NCBI GenBank assembly: GCA_019096065.1
Contig: JAGUCH010000002.1
Location: 818,501-882,500 of the forward strand
Length of the DNA stretch: 64,000 bases
Source: Paracyclopina nana
Lineage: Eukaryota; Arthropoda; Copepoda; Cyclopoida; Cyclopettidae
Direction of reading: 5' to 3'
Shown: piece by piece, positions 36,383-47,156 of the stretch
Numbering within the stretch: position 1 is the first letter of the stretch
How the letters are laid out: every line of letters begins with the position of its first letter
The notes under the pieces: model-generated
The model's database searches: none
Seen by the model: only the letters and a program-made list of their open reading frames with translations
Told to the model about the DNA's origin: nothing
Program-made: the position numbers and the translations under genes

Positions 36383-39300
36383 TCACTCCCGCCCGGTGCA
36401 CCACTTGAAGTCGTAGTTGGAGATGGTGTCGAGCCATCGGCCCAGCATTCCCGTGGGCGCTTCCATGGAGCGGATCCAGAGGAGGGCCCGATGGTCAGTG
36501 CGCAAGATGAACCGGCGGTGTTGCAGGTAATACTTGAATTGCTTGATGAAAATTATTACGGCCACCAGCTCGCCCTGATTAGCGGAATAGTTGCCTTGAG
36601 CAGCGTTCAACTTTTTGGCGCCGTACAAGATGACTCTTTCCTTGCGATCTTGGACTTGGGAAAGAACCCCCCCAACAGCCCTGTTTTCTTGCGAGAAATC
36701 CGTGTCCAGGATGAAAGGGTTAGGCGAAGAGAAGTCCGGATAGGCCAGTACAGGCGCAGAGGTCAGCCTTCTCTTGAGTTCGTCGAAAGCGGCCTGAAAC
36801 TCCGGGCTGGGTTGAAAAACATGGTTGTCGCTGGTGCCGTCGTCCTTGGAGAGCTTGTCCGACAGGGGCGCCGCGACATGTTGGTACTTCTCAATGAAGG
36901 ATCGGTAATAATTGGCCTTGCCAAGGAAGATACGCAGCTGCTTCCTGGTGTTAGGCAGAGGCCATTCACGGATGAGGTCAATGTAGGCTGGCATGACCTC
37001 GAGACCCTGAGGAGTGACAACATGCCCCAAGTATGTCACTCTGGATTGGAACAGGTGACATTTTGACGGCTTCAACAGAAGTCCTGCTTTCTCGTGGGCC
37101 TGCAGCACCAGGCGCAAGTTGCGGAGGTGGGACTCGAAGTCGGTTGAATGAACTAAGCAATCGTCGAGGTATGGAAGGGCCACGTCCCATGATATGCCCT
37201 CCAGTACCATTCTGTTAAGGCGGCTGTACGTCTTGGGCGCATTGGTGAGGCCGAAGGGCATCTTGAGGAAGGCGTATGAGCCGTCTCCTGTGGAAAAGGT
37301 GGTCTTCTCCACGTCCTCTGCCCGTATGGGAACCACGTTAAAGGCACCCACCGCATCCAACGTTGAGAATACCGTGGAGCGGGCCAATCGGCTGAGGTTG
37401 TCCCTGACGTCTCCGATGGGGTGTGAGTCGACTACAGTAGCCTTGTTGAGTTCCCTATAATCCACGCACCATCGCAGCGTGCCGTCCTTCTTGCGAACGG
37501 GAACGAGAGGCGCGGACCACGGTGAAGTGATGGGCGTGATGACTTCTTCCTCCAACCACTTCTGGATCTGCTCCTTCAGGGACGCCTCGAGGTTCGGGTT
37601 GATGGGTCGCCGACGGATGTTGATGGGCTTCGTCCCAGGCTTAAGGTCTATGGCGTGCTCGACCAGTGTGGTCTGCCCCGTGCGGCCGTCGAATGAAAAG
37701 GCTCCGACATGGGCCGCGAGCAGGGTGGCGGCTTGAGCCAGCCGCTTGGGGTTATCCTTGAGCATGTCGTTCTCGTTCAGCTTGAAGGTGTCAATGATAA
37801 GGTCGGCCTGCTCGTAACGGCGCTTGGCCTCGGATTCCGACTGCTTCCGGCTGGTACTGCGGGTGGTGACCGGCGTGCGCACCGCGTGCACCGAGGGAGC
37901 AGCCTCCGTTCCGCTGGGGTCGTCGCTTTCTTCGTAGACACGGAGAGTGCCGTAGGTCACTCCACCTTTAAGGCGGAGCGGGTGATCCAGGGGGTTCAGC
38001 ACCCCAACTGCCAGGCTGCCGCCGGCCCGCGGCTGGACTAATGCAATGTTCCAGGGCGCCAGCTGCGTCTGCGCAGCAAACTGGGGCTCTGCCTCGAGGG
38101 CGGCGGCCCGCGTGGACCCGTGAGGCCAGTGAGGGGCTACGGCGGCCACCAGGGTGACAGTGCGGGCTGGAATGTTGACGGGCCGCAGGATCCGGACTTC
38201 ATACTCTTCCTGATCCTCGGCAGGTTGGAGGGCGCCCACCAGCGGGATCTGCTTCCCGTGCACGCGCAGGGTCCCTTGGGAGTGGAGCTGGTCGATGCGG
38301 TGGTGGCTCAAGAAGGGCCCTGACAAGTTGAAATCCATGGAGAGGTTCCGCACCACTGCGGGTCGGATAGAGAAGGAGTGAGGGTGATTGCCCAGCTGCA
38401 CTCGCAGTGGCTGCCGTAACTCCCCTAGGACCTGGAGACGTTGCTGTGCGTGGGCGGTGCCCACCGCGGGCATGTCGAGCATGGGTCGGAGACCGTGGGG
38501 AAGAACTCCAAGTCGGCGGGCAAAATTCTCGGAGATGCACGTGCGCCAGCTGTTGCCGCTGTCGACCAGGGCCCGGGCCTTGATCTTGCCGATGCGAATC
38601 GGGACTTGAGCCATGAATCGTTGATGGCTGGCGATGTGGTCGAGAGCTGCTAATATGGAGGAAGGTGAGGGGACCCGGCTGGAGCTCTCTACAACCGGGT
38701 CGAGTCGTTTCGGTGCCGCATCATCCGAGACCTCGGATTCGGGTTCCTCCTTGGGCGTGGCCTCGTAGATTTCATTGACTCGAGCCTTTTTGTTGGTCTT
38801 GCCCGACGAGCCTTGCCGATCGGAGGTCCTTTTCTGGTCGGAGGCGCGCCTTCGTCCTCGACCTCGGGAACTCTGCCCTCGACCCGCCTGGTCCTTGTTG
38901 AGGGAAGCTGCGTGAGCCCACTTGTCGATCTTGGGGTCGTAGCGGCCAGTACGTTTGTCGGAGTCGAGGGTCCTGCATTCGCTCTTGCGGTGGCCCTTAC
39001 GCTCGCAGTAGAAGCATACGATCGTGGAGTCGTCGCCGGTTCCGGGAATCATGGCGGCAACGCGGCCTTTACCTTGCCCCAACGACAACCAACATTCAGC
39101 TTGACTGGCGGCTTCCAAGGCATCGGCCATGGTGGTGAATTTGTGCCCGGCGATGCCCATGACCACATCCTTGCGATGAAGCTTGGTCACAAACATACGG
39201 ATCAAGTCGGGGTAGGTCTCGACCTCCTTGGCCAGCTCAGGCTTGGCGCGGACGAAGATGCTACGCAGTCTAGCGTGCCATTGGGGAATCCCTTCATCAG

Positions 39301-40057
39301 AGCGCTGATGGGCCGTTTCGAGGGCTATACGGGCCACCTGGGACGACGTGGCGGTGACGAAGAACCTCTCGTAGGCGTCGAGCAGGTGCTTGAGGGTGAA
39401 GTTTTCGTCCGTCAGGAACAGATCTACCTCATTGATAGTGCGAAGTGCCGCACCCACCATGGCATGCTTGACCTCCAGTTTCTTGGTGGCCTCGGTGTCC
39501 TTGGACCCCAAGAAGGTGGCTTCCACATGGAGGCGGAAGGTGAGCCACTTGTCAGCTTCCGTGTCCTCGAACTTTTCGAGTTTGCGCTTGCGCCCAGAAC
39601 GAGCAGCGGCGTTTTCAGCCTCGAGACGGCGGGTGTTGATCTCCAGGAGCCGTAGCTCGGCCTCTTGTTTGCGGGCCTGTGCATCCGCCTGCCGCTGGGC
39701 CTCTATGGACTTCAGAAATTGCAGCAGCATCGACTGCGACAGCCCCTCAGTGTCGGGGTTGGCGCCAGCCGGGTTGGTCTCAGCTGGTTGGTTGGGCGGA
39801 TCCGTTCTAGCCCCGGACCCGGGGCGAGGCCTGGTCCCGGTAGCGGCCTCAACGGCCGATCCTTGGTTCCGCGGAAACCCAAGAGGGTCTAGGCCAGAGC
39901 GGCTCCCGGCGGCGGCCCCATGGGCCCCGAGGGTGCTTAAATCGGCTTCGAAGCGTTGTTGGAGCCCGGTGGGGTGTGGCCCCAACTCGTGGCTGTCTGG
40001 GGACGCCCCGAGCTCCTCGTTTGCGGAGGTGTGAGGAGGAGATCGTTCGACAGGCAT
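36383..40057 (-). CDS. Gag-Pol (gag, protease, RT, RNase H), ends by frameshift
   Basis: One frame of 1225 codons from the ATG at 40057 (MPVERSPPHT). Gag has a coiled-coil stretch and one CCHC knuckle (CFYCERKGHRKSEC). The protease active site reads LVDSGNS. RT has the fingers motif (WCVDYRELNKATVVDSHP), the F-S-T-L-D segment and YLDD. RNase H has ILDTDFSQ, NQGELVAV and LRTDHRAL. The order and motifs are Ty3/Gypsy. The frame ends at TGA just after the RNase H core (near 36385), where a one-base change near 36408 separates it from the integrase part. A longer frame upstream of the ATG is thought to be leader. Confidence 0.85.
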   Translation of the reverse strand: MPVERSPPHTSANEELGASPDSHELGPHPTGLQQRFEADLSTLGAHGAAAGSRSGLDPLGFPRNQGSAVEAATGTRPRPGSGARTDPPNQPAETNPAGANPDTEGLSQSMLLQFLKSIEAQRQADAQARKQEAELRLLEINTRRLEAENAAARSGRKRKLEKFEDTEADKWLTFRLHVEATFLGSKDTEATKKLEVKHAMVGAALRTINEVDLFLTDENFTLKHLLDAYERFFVTATSSQVARIALETAHQRSDEGIPQWHARLRSIFVRAKPELAKEVETYPDLIRMFVTKLHRKDVVMGIAGHKFTTMADALEAASQAECWLSLGQGKGRVAAMIPGTGDDSTIVCFYCERKGHRKSECRTLDSDKRTGRYDPKIDKWAHAASLNKDQAGRGQSSRGRGRRRASDQKRTSDRQGSSGKTNKKARVNEIYEATPKEEPESEVSDDAAPKRLDPVVESSSRVPSPSSILAALDHIASHQRFMAQVPIRIGKIKARALVDSGNSWRTCISENFARRLGVLPHGLRPMLDMPAVGTAHAQQRLQVLGELRQPLRVQLGNHPHSFSIRPAVVRNLSMDFNLSGPFLSHHRIDQLHSQGTLRVHGKQIPLVGALQPAEDQEEYEVRILRPVNIPARTVTLVAAVAPHWPHGSTRAAALEAEPQFAAQTQLAPWNIALVQPRAGGSLAVGVLNPLDHPLRLKGGVTYGTLRVYEESDDPSGTEAAPSVHAVRTPVTTRSTSRKQSESEAKRRYEQADLIIDTFKLNENDMLKDNPKRLAQAATLLAAHVGAFSFDGRTGQTTLVEHAIDLKPGTKPINIRRRPINPNLEASLKEQIQKWLEEEVITPITSPWSAPLVPVRKKDGTLRWCVDYRELNKATVVDSHPIGDVRDNLSRLARSTVFSTLDAVGAFNVVPIRAEDVEKTTFSTGDGSYAFLKMPFGLTNAPKTYSRLNRMVLEGISWDVALPYLDDCLVHSTDFESHLRNLRLVLQAHEKAGLLLKPSKCHLFQSRVTYLGHVVTPQGLEVMPAYIDLIREWPLPNTRKQLRIFLGKANYYRSFIEKYQHVAAPLSDKLSKDDGTSDNHVFQPSPEFQAAFDELKRRLTSAPVLAYPDFSSPNPFILDTDFSQENRAVGGVLSQVQDRKERVILYGAKKLNAAQGNYSANQGELVAVIIFIKQFKYYLQHRRFILRTDHRALLWIRSMEAPTGMLGRWLDTISNYDFKWCTGRE

Positions 40058-40218
40058 GATGAATGAGCGGCGGCTGCAGAGCGAAAGGGGTTGGCTTAAG
40101 GCCTTGGTGAAAGTAAGTGAATGAATATTTACCGAGAGTGGCGTAAAAGCGCGAGAGCAGGGGTGTAACAACTTGGAGTGAATCCAAAGAACTGTGTCTT
40201 TTCACCTGGTACTCGATC

Positions 40219-40225
40219 TTTTATA
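40219..40225 (-). promoter_or_regulatory. TATA box before gag of the Gypsy-type element
   Basis: TATAAAA on the minus strand, within GAGGCTATAAAAGATC, about 165 nt upstream of the gag ATG. No primer-binding site could be found between it and gag. Confidence 0.5.
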
Positions 40226-41179
40226 GCCTCTCTCATCCCCTGTGCAGCGGCCGCTCACCCGCAGCATCCGCTGCATTTTTCCGACCCTCGGGTGATCGTT
40301 TTAGCATGGCAATTGAAATTGTTTGTGCGATCCGGTCCTCGATAGGAGATTTTGACGATCGTAAAACAAGAAGGTTGTTTGGAGCGACTGCTGTGCATGC
40401 GAGAATAATGGCTTTTAGTGCGTTGACAGACAATCTTGATAATTGCCTTGCACATGTGAAGCACAGCATGCAGCCCTCATAAAGGGGCCAGTTTTACGGC
40501 TTGTTTATTGGCACTCTCTTGCCTCACTGCAAGATGGCCGATGCGTAAATTGCAGCAGCGGCAATTATGCGTTGAAATGCATTGGAATGGAGCGGCTCTG
40601 GCTCTGCCTCAGGGGGGTTGCTGGCCCGCCCTGTGTGGCTTCTGGGCGACCGCGGCCTCGAGGCCGTCGATCGTGACGTGCGGGGGTGTGGCCGACCCGG
40701 CAGTTCGCTGCGCAGGTATTCGAATCGGATTGGGAGCATGAGAATGAGCAGAGAATTGATCGTGCTGATCGAATTTGATTTATTAGCATTTGCGATGCAT
40801 GTATAGTGACTAGCTCTCATTTAGTGGCTCGTTACACTTTTCTGTTGAGTGATGCGATGCCCACTGTGTTATGCGCTTCCGGTGGTCCGGGGTAGATGGC
40901 CTCTTCCCAAGGGCACCCGGCCTCGACGCGGAAACGGTCCTGGTGTTTGGACCCAGGGGGCACAGCATCCGCACTCGGTGTCTCGGGGGACGACGCGGGT
41001 GGCGGGATCTGCTGCCCAAGCTGCTCCCTCTCGTGAGCTTCTGGTAGCCTCAGCCACCGTAGCCTCAGCGAGGGTGAGGTTGGTGTTCGTGGCATACTTT
41101 CAGCCGGAACGCACTAATATTGCTTCCTCTCCCCGGTCTTATTTTTGATCGTTGTCGGAAACAACGACTTCCCAGGGGT
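40226..41179 (-). other. 5' region of the Gypsy-type element
   Basis: GC-rich, no protein supported; presumably U3 of a long 5' LTR plus promoter, but it has no counterpart at the left end of the element. Many 60-100 codon frames here are effects of base composition. Confidence 0.4.
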
Positions 41180-41221
41180 GGAGGCGGGAGCGAAGGTACG
41201 CAGGCTCGGGATCCTGCTACA
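41180..41221 (-). repeat. Outer 42 bp of the 5' end, shared with the 3' LTR
   Basis: Matches 31440-31481 with two substitutions. It begins TGTAGCAGG on the minus strand and abuts ATCT in the flank. Confidence 0.8.
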
Positions 41222-42095
41222 ATCTAGTATCGACAATTTAATTACATAATTGTATGAACATAAAAGAATATTAGTTTATGGTTTTGAGTTTTAGAAAAAC
41301 ATTGTTAATCATTACTTTTAGGGTAATTTATCATTTTTTTCATCAACTTGCTCCTGCTGTTAGTTTGTGGCAATTAATTGCTTAATTACTTTCAAGCAGA
41401 CCTTAGAAGATTAGGTAAGAGCTGATTAACTATTAACCCTAATAAATCAAATCCCATTAAGTGTTACAACCTTTGAAAGTGTTTGAAAAATTAAAAAGTG
41501 TTTTATCTCCATTAGTTTATTTACCCTGTTCTTTTAACAACTTGTACTCTTTAATGAAGTCTTAGGGTGAACACAGATTCCTTAGAGTTTTTTGTAATTA
41601 TCCGAATCCCCAATCAATTGCAAGTATTTCACTTTAGAGTACAAATCCAAAGATAAAACCGAGTGTCAACACAAAAAAACCAACATATGTGGTTAATTTC
41701 CATCAACAAAGCTAATGCGTACAGTTCAATGATATTTTCAATAAAAAACCAAACTCAAAACAAAAATGAAAGTAATGAAGCTCATTGGTCATCTTTAACA
41801 TTTGTTGTCAGTTCCAAATACTGAATTTCAGTATGGAAGCAAAATATTGATAAACATCGACATTTTCTTTTTTTTCTTTTTTCTTTCCTTTTTTTCCTTT
41901 GTTCTTTTCTTTTCTTTTTTGGTAAGGCTCTTCTGCTCTAGAAAGAGCATCATTTCAGTATGGGAACCCCAGTGCGCTTTTTCTCTATCAACTCAGCTTT
42001 TGCTTCACATTGGAGAGCAGACAGAATATTACCACCACAGTCTATAGAGACCTTTGCTACTGACAAGGTCATTCAAAACTCATAACCCAACTGAC
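41222..42095. other. Intergenic, no gene seen
   Basis: AT-rich with a T/C-rich run at 41865-41920. It contains the upstream region of the Ly6 gene. No further feature is supported. Confidence 0.4.
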
Positions 42096-44532
42096 ATGAG
42101 GACTGAAAGGCTCATTTTCAGCCCTTTATTGGCTCTCATTCTCCCAACTTTCCTTGGTGAGTACACATATTATATCTAGAAAATAAAACACCTTTTAATT
42201 TTGTCACTTTGGGCACACATTTTTGCTAAAAAATTAAGGCCAAATTATCCAGTGTGGCCTCAGAGGCTCCCTCCCTAGCTTGCCAAGTTTGAGCTTTGAT
42301 GCCTTTTTCATGGAGCAATTTGACGAGATTTGCATAACTGCTTCAATTCCTATTCAAGAAAATATGCATGCACACACAATTCACCCGAAAATAGCCAGAG
42401 GAAGTGACATTAAATCCCCTTTTCATCCAGATAAGAAGATTTTCTCCTATTTTTGGCATTTTGGCTACTTATTGAGTAGTACATTTTTTTGGCTATTTTC
42501 TCAAAATTTAAAGTTTTATAATGATAAAAAATGTCCCCTTGCAAGAGACTTCTATTAATCTTGGAACACTCTGCAACTCAAATTGACAAAATAATCCATT
42601 GGCTCATTATCTTCCGCGTCTTTGATCGTGGCCTGCTTACGGTTGTTATTGCTTCTTATTTACTGACATCGCAACCTCGTCAGTAAATAAGAACCGATAA
42701 CAACCGCAACCATGCTACGATCAAAGACGCGGAAGATAATGAGCCATTGTGTTGTACTGAAGGCAATTTTTGATCAAAACCCATTGTGTTCCTTCAGGAT
42801 ACAAAAGGAGACTTAAGAGGTCTCTTTTGATTCATAAAGGGCTTTTATGAAAGGCATAAATCACTAATAACGCATGAGTTATGAGCAAAACTTTGTTTTT
42901 GAGATGCTAGCAAGTATTTTCCACTTGTGAAATACAACCAAGAAACAAAAACATATGTATCAAGCTGTATTTATGTATTCCACACTAAAAACTGTATTCG
43001 GATACATTTCAAGTCACTAAGTATTTTGAAGCAAAATTGTTGATAACACTACAAAAAAGGTGTTTTTGAATTTTTAATTTCATTCAATAAAAGTTCTCAT
43101 GGATCTCGCTTATGTTAAATTACTAATTAGGCACTTACTTGAGATGCGTAGCATTACACTGGAAAAGGGAGCAAAGCATGAATATAATTGATGGAGGGGG
43201 AAAATCTCCATAAAATAGCATATTTTCAAGTGGCTCATGCCTACTTATATAGGCAAGTTTGCTTAACAAGTTAAATGCAAAACAACATTTTGGTACTTAG
43301 CAGAATAATCGTATCATATGCTTCTCCTCCACTTAACCTGAAAACACAACCAAATCAGGATCAAAACAGGAGAGAAAAGCTCTTATTTTTCTCATTCTGC
43401 ATGAAAATGACTACCTCACAATTTTTTACATCATTAAAAACAGTGGAGAGGCCATAAATTCAGAATCTGCTCGAAGTTCAAGCTTAGATTGTGAAACTTT
43501 AATATATCAGTAAAATCTTATACCTATATACGGTACAAAAAATTACCAGTCTATTTCCATTTAAGGTACACAAAATTACAAGTTAATTCTGATTTTCATG
43601 TCAGGTTCTGCAGCTGAAGCTCTCTCATGCTACCAATGCACAACATACAAAGATGAAGGCCTCAACTGCTTGGAAAATTATCGCACAGAGCCCAAAGAGT
43701 GTGAGCCTGGATACAACCACTGTATTGTCATCACTCAGTACACATTAAAAAGTAAGACTTTGAATATCCTGTGTTAAAAATGCCCTTGATAACCTGGTTG
43801 ATTATTGCAAAAAAGGTTTAAAGCATGAGCTTCAATTTGCTAATTACCGGATTTTTTCAAACAAATGCTGAAACGGTATCATGTTACAGCAATTGAAATC
43901 CTAGCTCAATGTTAAGCCAAACTTGACTCTGGGACAGATCATTTCAGGCATAAAAATAGGAGCATCTTTTTAAAAATAGCCACAAGACTCAAATTTTCAT
44001 TATAGATACCAAATTCAATAGAGCAAAAACTCATAAAGCTTCAGGTGTACTGCAAATACGATCACTCTATATTGTACAATATATGATTAAAGTGTGATGG
44101 AAACATGTAATTAAATCCTGAAATATCTACATTTTGCAATGGTAATTTCATAGATTTGCTAGCACGTGCGTCACGGCGCGGCGCGCCTCCCGCCTACGCA
44201 GCTAGAACGTCAGCTGACTTTGTTTACCTTTTTTCGCAGACAACACGCCCACGCCGGAATACTTCCGCGACTTGCAAACAGCCGAGACCATGACCTTTTT
44301 GGCACGTTCTTGTGTCCAAAGTCACGGTGGGGATGACTGCATGGTTGGTCGGGATAACATCAATGGCCAATCTTTGCTGGTGTGCAGAATGCATTGCTCC
44401 ACAGATGGCTGCAATTCAACGCAAAAGCTCAACAATTCCAGCTCCACTTTACTATTGGCCTCTTTTCTGTGGCTTCTTCTGCTTTCCAACTCCTTCACAC
44501 AATCAAAGTTATGGCTGATGGTGGCCACTTAA
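42096..44532 (+). CDS. GPI-anchored Ly6/three-finger protein
   Basis: Exons 42096-42156, 43605-43751 and 44240-44532 join in phase (501 nt, 166 aa). Exon 1 is a signal peptide (IFSPLLALILPTFLG). Mature protein starts LSCYQCTTYKDEGLNC, the classic Ly6 N-terminus, followed by CEPGYNHC, RSCVQS, DDCM, VCRMHC and the terminal CSTDGCNS. Ten or more Cys fit a three-finger fold. A hydrophobic tail (LLLASFLWLLLLSNS) after an NNSSS stretch predicts GPI anchoring at the cell surface. Ligand unknown; arthropod relatives act in septate junctions or receptor modulation. Confidence 0.85.
42157..43604 (+). other. Intron 1 of the Ly6 gene
   Basis: It holds the 146-bp palindrome at 42600-42745. The rest is AT-rich with no supported exon. 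Confidence 0.5.
42600..42745. repeat. Near-perfect palindrome, MITE-like
   Basis: Arms 42600-42667 and 42679-42745 are inverted copies (TGGCTCATTATCTTCCGCG... outward ends) with few mismatches around an 11-bp loop. CCATTG occurs at both outer junctions. It is unrelated in sequence to the palindrome at 6963-7139. Confidence 0.85.
43752..44239 (+). other. Intron 2 of the Ly6 gene with a CpG-rich patch
   Basis: The patch at 44160-44215 (CACGTGCGTCACGGCGCGGCGCGCC) stands out in an AT-rich intron. No exon seen. Confidence 0.5.
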
Positions 44533-44572
44533 TGCCACTGGCTCTCACATTAATGGTGTGATAATGCTGTCA

Positions 44573-44578
44573 AATAAA
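44573..44578 (+). terminator. Polyadenylation signal of the Ly6 gene
   Basis: AATAAA 41 nt after the stop codon. Confidence 0.6.
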
Positions 44579-45388
44579 ATATTAAACAAGAAATATATTA
44601 CACTGAAGCAAAAAGAAAAGTTATTTCTTGGAATTTGGTGCTTGAATTGAGCTCTGAGGCTGTACTTACTTGGCAGATTGTAAGTAGGATTTAGTGACAT
44701 GTTTTCCAAGCTTGAAATGTAAACAGGTCTTAAACCAAGTTTTTTTAAAAGGCTCAAAAATTTTCAAATATGATCCAAAAAATGGCTCTCATTAAAAAAG
44801 GTACTCTTAAAGCAAGCATAACATGCCTTTTTGAGCCTGAAATGCCCCTGTTTTCCATCATATTTTTCAAGTATATTCTGTACTCTAAGTAAAAATGAGA
44901 TGATTTCTATCATAATAAAATAATAATATACTATGTTTCTTATTGAAGAAAATGAGAAACTCTATTTTTTAAGAGATGTGGAGGAATCTGATTTAGAATG
45001 ACAAATGTTGAACCACTTTTGAAAATTAAACAAAGGCAATTTCAATTAAAGGGTATTTAGGAAATTGCACCCATAAACTTCCTGTGGAAAAAGTAATCAA
45101 AAAAAGTGGGAGCCTTTTGTCAGCTTTCAGGGGCTATTTATGAAAAAAGTTGGCTTGCATAAATCCTCCTTTATTTAAGAGCTTAACTATCAATTTCAAA
45201 TAGTGAGCACTCGTACTACTCCTTTTACAAAAAAGCCACTCTAAAAGCATCAACATGAAAATCAATCTTTACAAGCATGCATTTACTGCCAACCTTTGTA
45301 GGCAAATTCCAGGTAAAAGGCAAGTAGGATATCTACCTTGGTTGCTGCCCAAAAATTATGCTTTGTAACCAGTACTCACAAGTTTGAA
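44579..45388. other. Intergenic, no gene seen
   Basis: AT-rich spacer between the Ly6 gene and the first METTL24-like gene. No feature supported. Confidence 0.4.
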
Positions 45389-46684
45389 ATGCCCAAAAGT
45401 CATCTATTCACATTTGTTGGCCTTCTTTTGCATTGTGTCAACTCCCTGAACTTTGGAGCAGTGTCCAAATGGTCAAATATTGCCTTGGCAGAACAAGACA
45501 CAAAGAGGCAGCAAATTTTGGCCAACTTCTCAGCAGTCGAGTCGAAATGGGACAATAAAGAGTCGTACTACAAGCTCATAAGTCAACCAGTGCAAAATGC
45601 TTGTCATGTGTACAAAAAGTTGGCTGGGCGTTGGTCTTCAGGCTGTGGATTCATCGATGGCGAAAAGTTGGTGTGCATGGACGGAATTTACCAAGCGATA
45701 CAGAAAGGAAATTGCCTCATTTACTCGTTTGGACTTGCTGATGATTGGGACTTTGAGATTCTCATGGCAAAACTAGGTAAGACAAATCATCAAAGTACGT
45801 CAAAGTACCAAGTGCAAAACAAAAACTCATTACTAAACAGAAAAGATATTTCGAGGTCTACTACATTTATTAGGCTTCAATTTGAACCAGTCAATGACAA
45901 TCTGAGTTCAATAAAGCACAAGCTAGACCTAAAAAATGAACTGATTGCATTTGCAAAAAGAAAAGCTTTGAAATTGATGAAATTGAAAGAAAGATGCAGC
46001 CTTCATTGAAAGAATGATTGACTTTCACCATGTGAAAATTGGAGAAAGTCTTTTAAGGCATGTTGAGGACTTTGCCTGAAGTATAGCCAATATAACAATT
46101 TAAATGAAATTACATCAATGACAGGATGTACAGTGAGGGCTTATGATCCAAGCACAAAAGCAGTTAGACCAAAAGATGCATTTCATCCTTTGTTACACTA
46201 CTACAATATGGGCATTGGTCAAGTCAATGGCAAAGCCTACTTGACTCTTTCTAATGGAGAAGAAGAGATAATTCCAATGAGAACTTTGGAGCATTTGCTC
46301 AAAGAAAATGGTGACTTTGACAAAGAAATAACTTACCTTAAAATGGATGTTGAAGGTAACACAAAAACAGTTGAACACTTAACAAGGCTTTAAGTCATTT
46401 TCTTAGGTACTGAAATTTGGAGCCATCCCAATTGGCTGAAAACCAAAGTTTTAAGGAAAGTCCAACAGCTGGGCATTGAAATGCACACTTGCAATTCCAT
46501 TATTGACAAGAGCAAGATCAAAGTGTGGTTTCCCAAGTTGGTTTCATTTATGCAAGCTTTATTGGTCAAATATGGCCTTGTTTTGGCAGCCTACAACCCA
46601 AATTTGTGCCAGGAAAAGAGCCATGATGCTCAGAGAACCTTTTATTCATACCATGATGCACTTTTTGTAAAAAAAAAACAATAA
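45389..46684 (+). CDS. Secreted METTL24-like methyltransferase, copy 1
   Basis: Exons 45389-45776, 46125-46355 and 46407-46684 (897 nt, 298 aa). The ATG at 45389 gives a signal peptide (MPKSHLFTFVGLLLHCVNS); an upstream in-frame ATG is ignored for that reason. Domain signs: CKVYKKLAGRW-type start (ACHVYKKLAGRWSSGCGF), IYSFGLADDWDFE (a SAM-binding-like acidic loop), VRAYDPSTK, YLKMDVEG and IEMHT. These match the Methyltransf_21/METTL24 group; substrate unknown. It differs from copy 2 by a 51-bp intron at 46356-46406, right after the MDVEG motif. Confidence 0.78.
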
Positions 46685-46685
46685 A
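46680..46685 (+). terminator. AATAAA overlapping the stop of METTL24-like copy 1
   Basis: The stop codon TAA (46682-46684) lies within AATAAA. If used, the 3' UTR would be very short. Confidence 0.4.
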
Positions 46686-47156
46686 TTATAGTCACTAAAA
46701 AAGAGAATGAAGCCAGCCAGAGATTTTCATGTACTTATAAAGTATGAGTGAAAACAGGTTAGGGGTATGTACTTTCAAAACATAGCTTACTACTGTTTTA
46801 GTTTATACTTAAGACACATAATTAATTTCCAGCGCAAGAATAGTGGCAAAAAATAACCCATATAAAAGGAATTGATGTGTAACTGCATGGTAATTGCAGC
46901 CAGGTGAAAAACATAGCCTGGAAATTTTCATGATGTTGGCTTCTGCTTATAAAACCTTTATTTTTTCCCTTATTTTAAAGCTAAGAAAATATAAGAGCAC
47001 ACTTACCAAGATTTTTGAAAGGCCAACATCTCAATATTATGACTGAAAAGTTAATACTGCAAGTAAGAATTTTCCCACAAATGAGTTATTATTCTTGCTT
47101 GGCTGACCACTGCTGAAACTGAATATTGTAACAGTAGTAGACGTCTGGCAATCACG
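46685..47156. other. Spacer between the two METTL24-like genes
   Basis: AT-rich, no supported feature. Confidence 0.4.

Larger units (their letters stand above)
31285..41221 (-). mobile_element. Ty3/Gypsy-type LTR element with env-like region, decayed
   Basis: A GC-rich block, unlike its AT-rich surroundings, with gag, protease, RT, RNase H, integrase and an env-like region in minus-strand order. Both ends carry the same 42-bp sequence (31440-31481 and 41180-41221, two mismatches), reading TGTAGCAGGATCCCG inward on the minus strand. A polypurine tract lies next to the left copy. ATCT occurs on both outer sides (31281-31284 and 41222-41225), a candidate 4-bp target duplication. The LTRs do not match beyond 42 bp. 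At least five reading-frame breaks show that it is not functional. Confidence 0.85.

Noticed and set aside
40443-41148. Several overlapping frames of 60-100 codons in the 5' region of the Gypsy-type element
   Set aside because: They overlap on both strands and share no features; GC-rich DNA has few stops.
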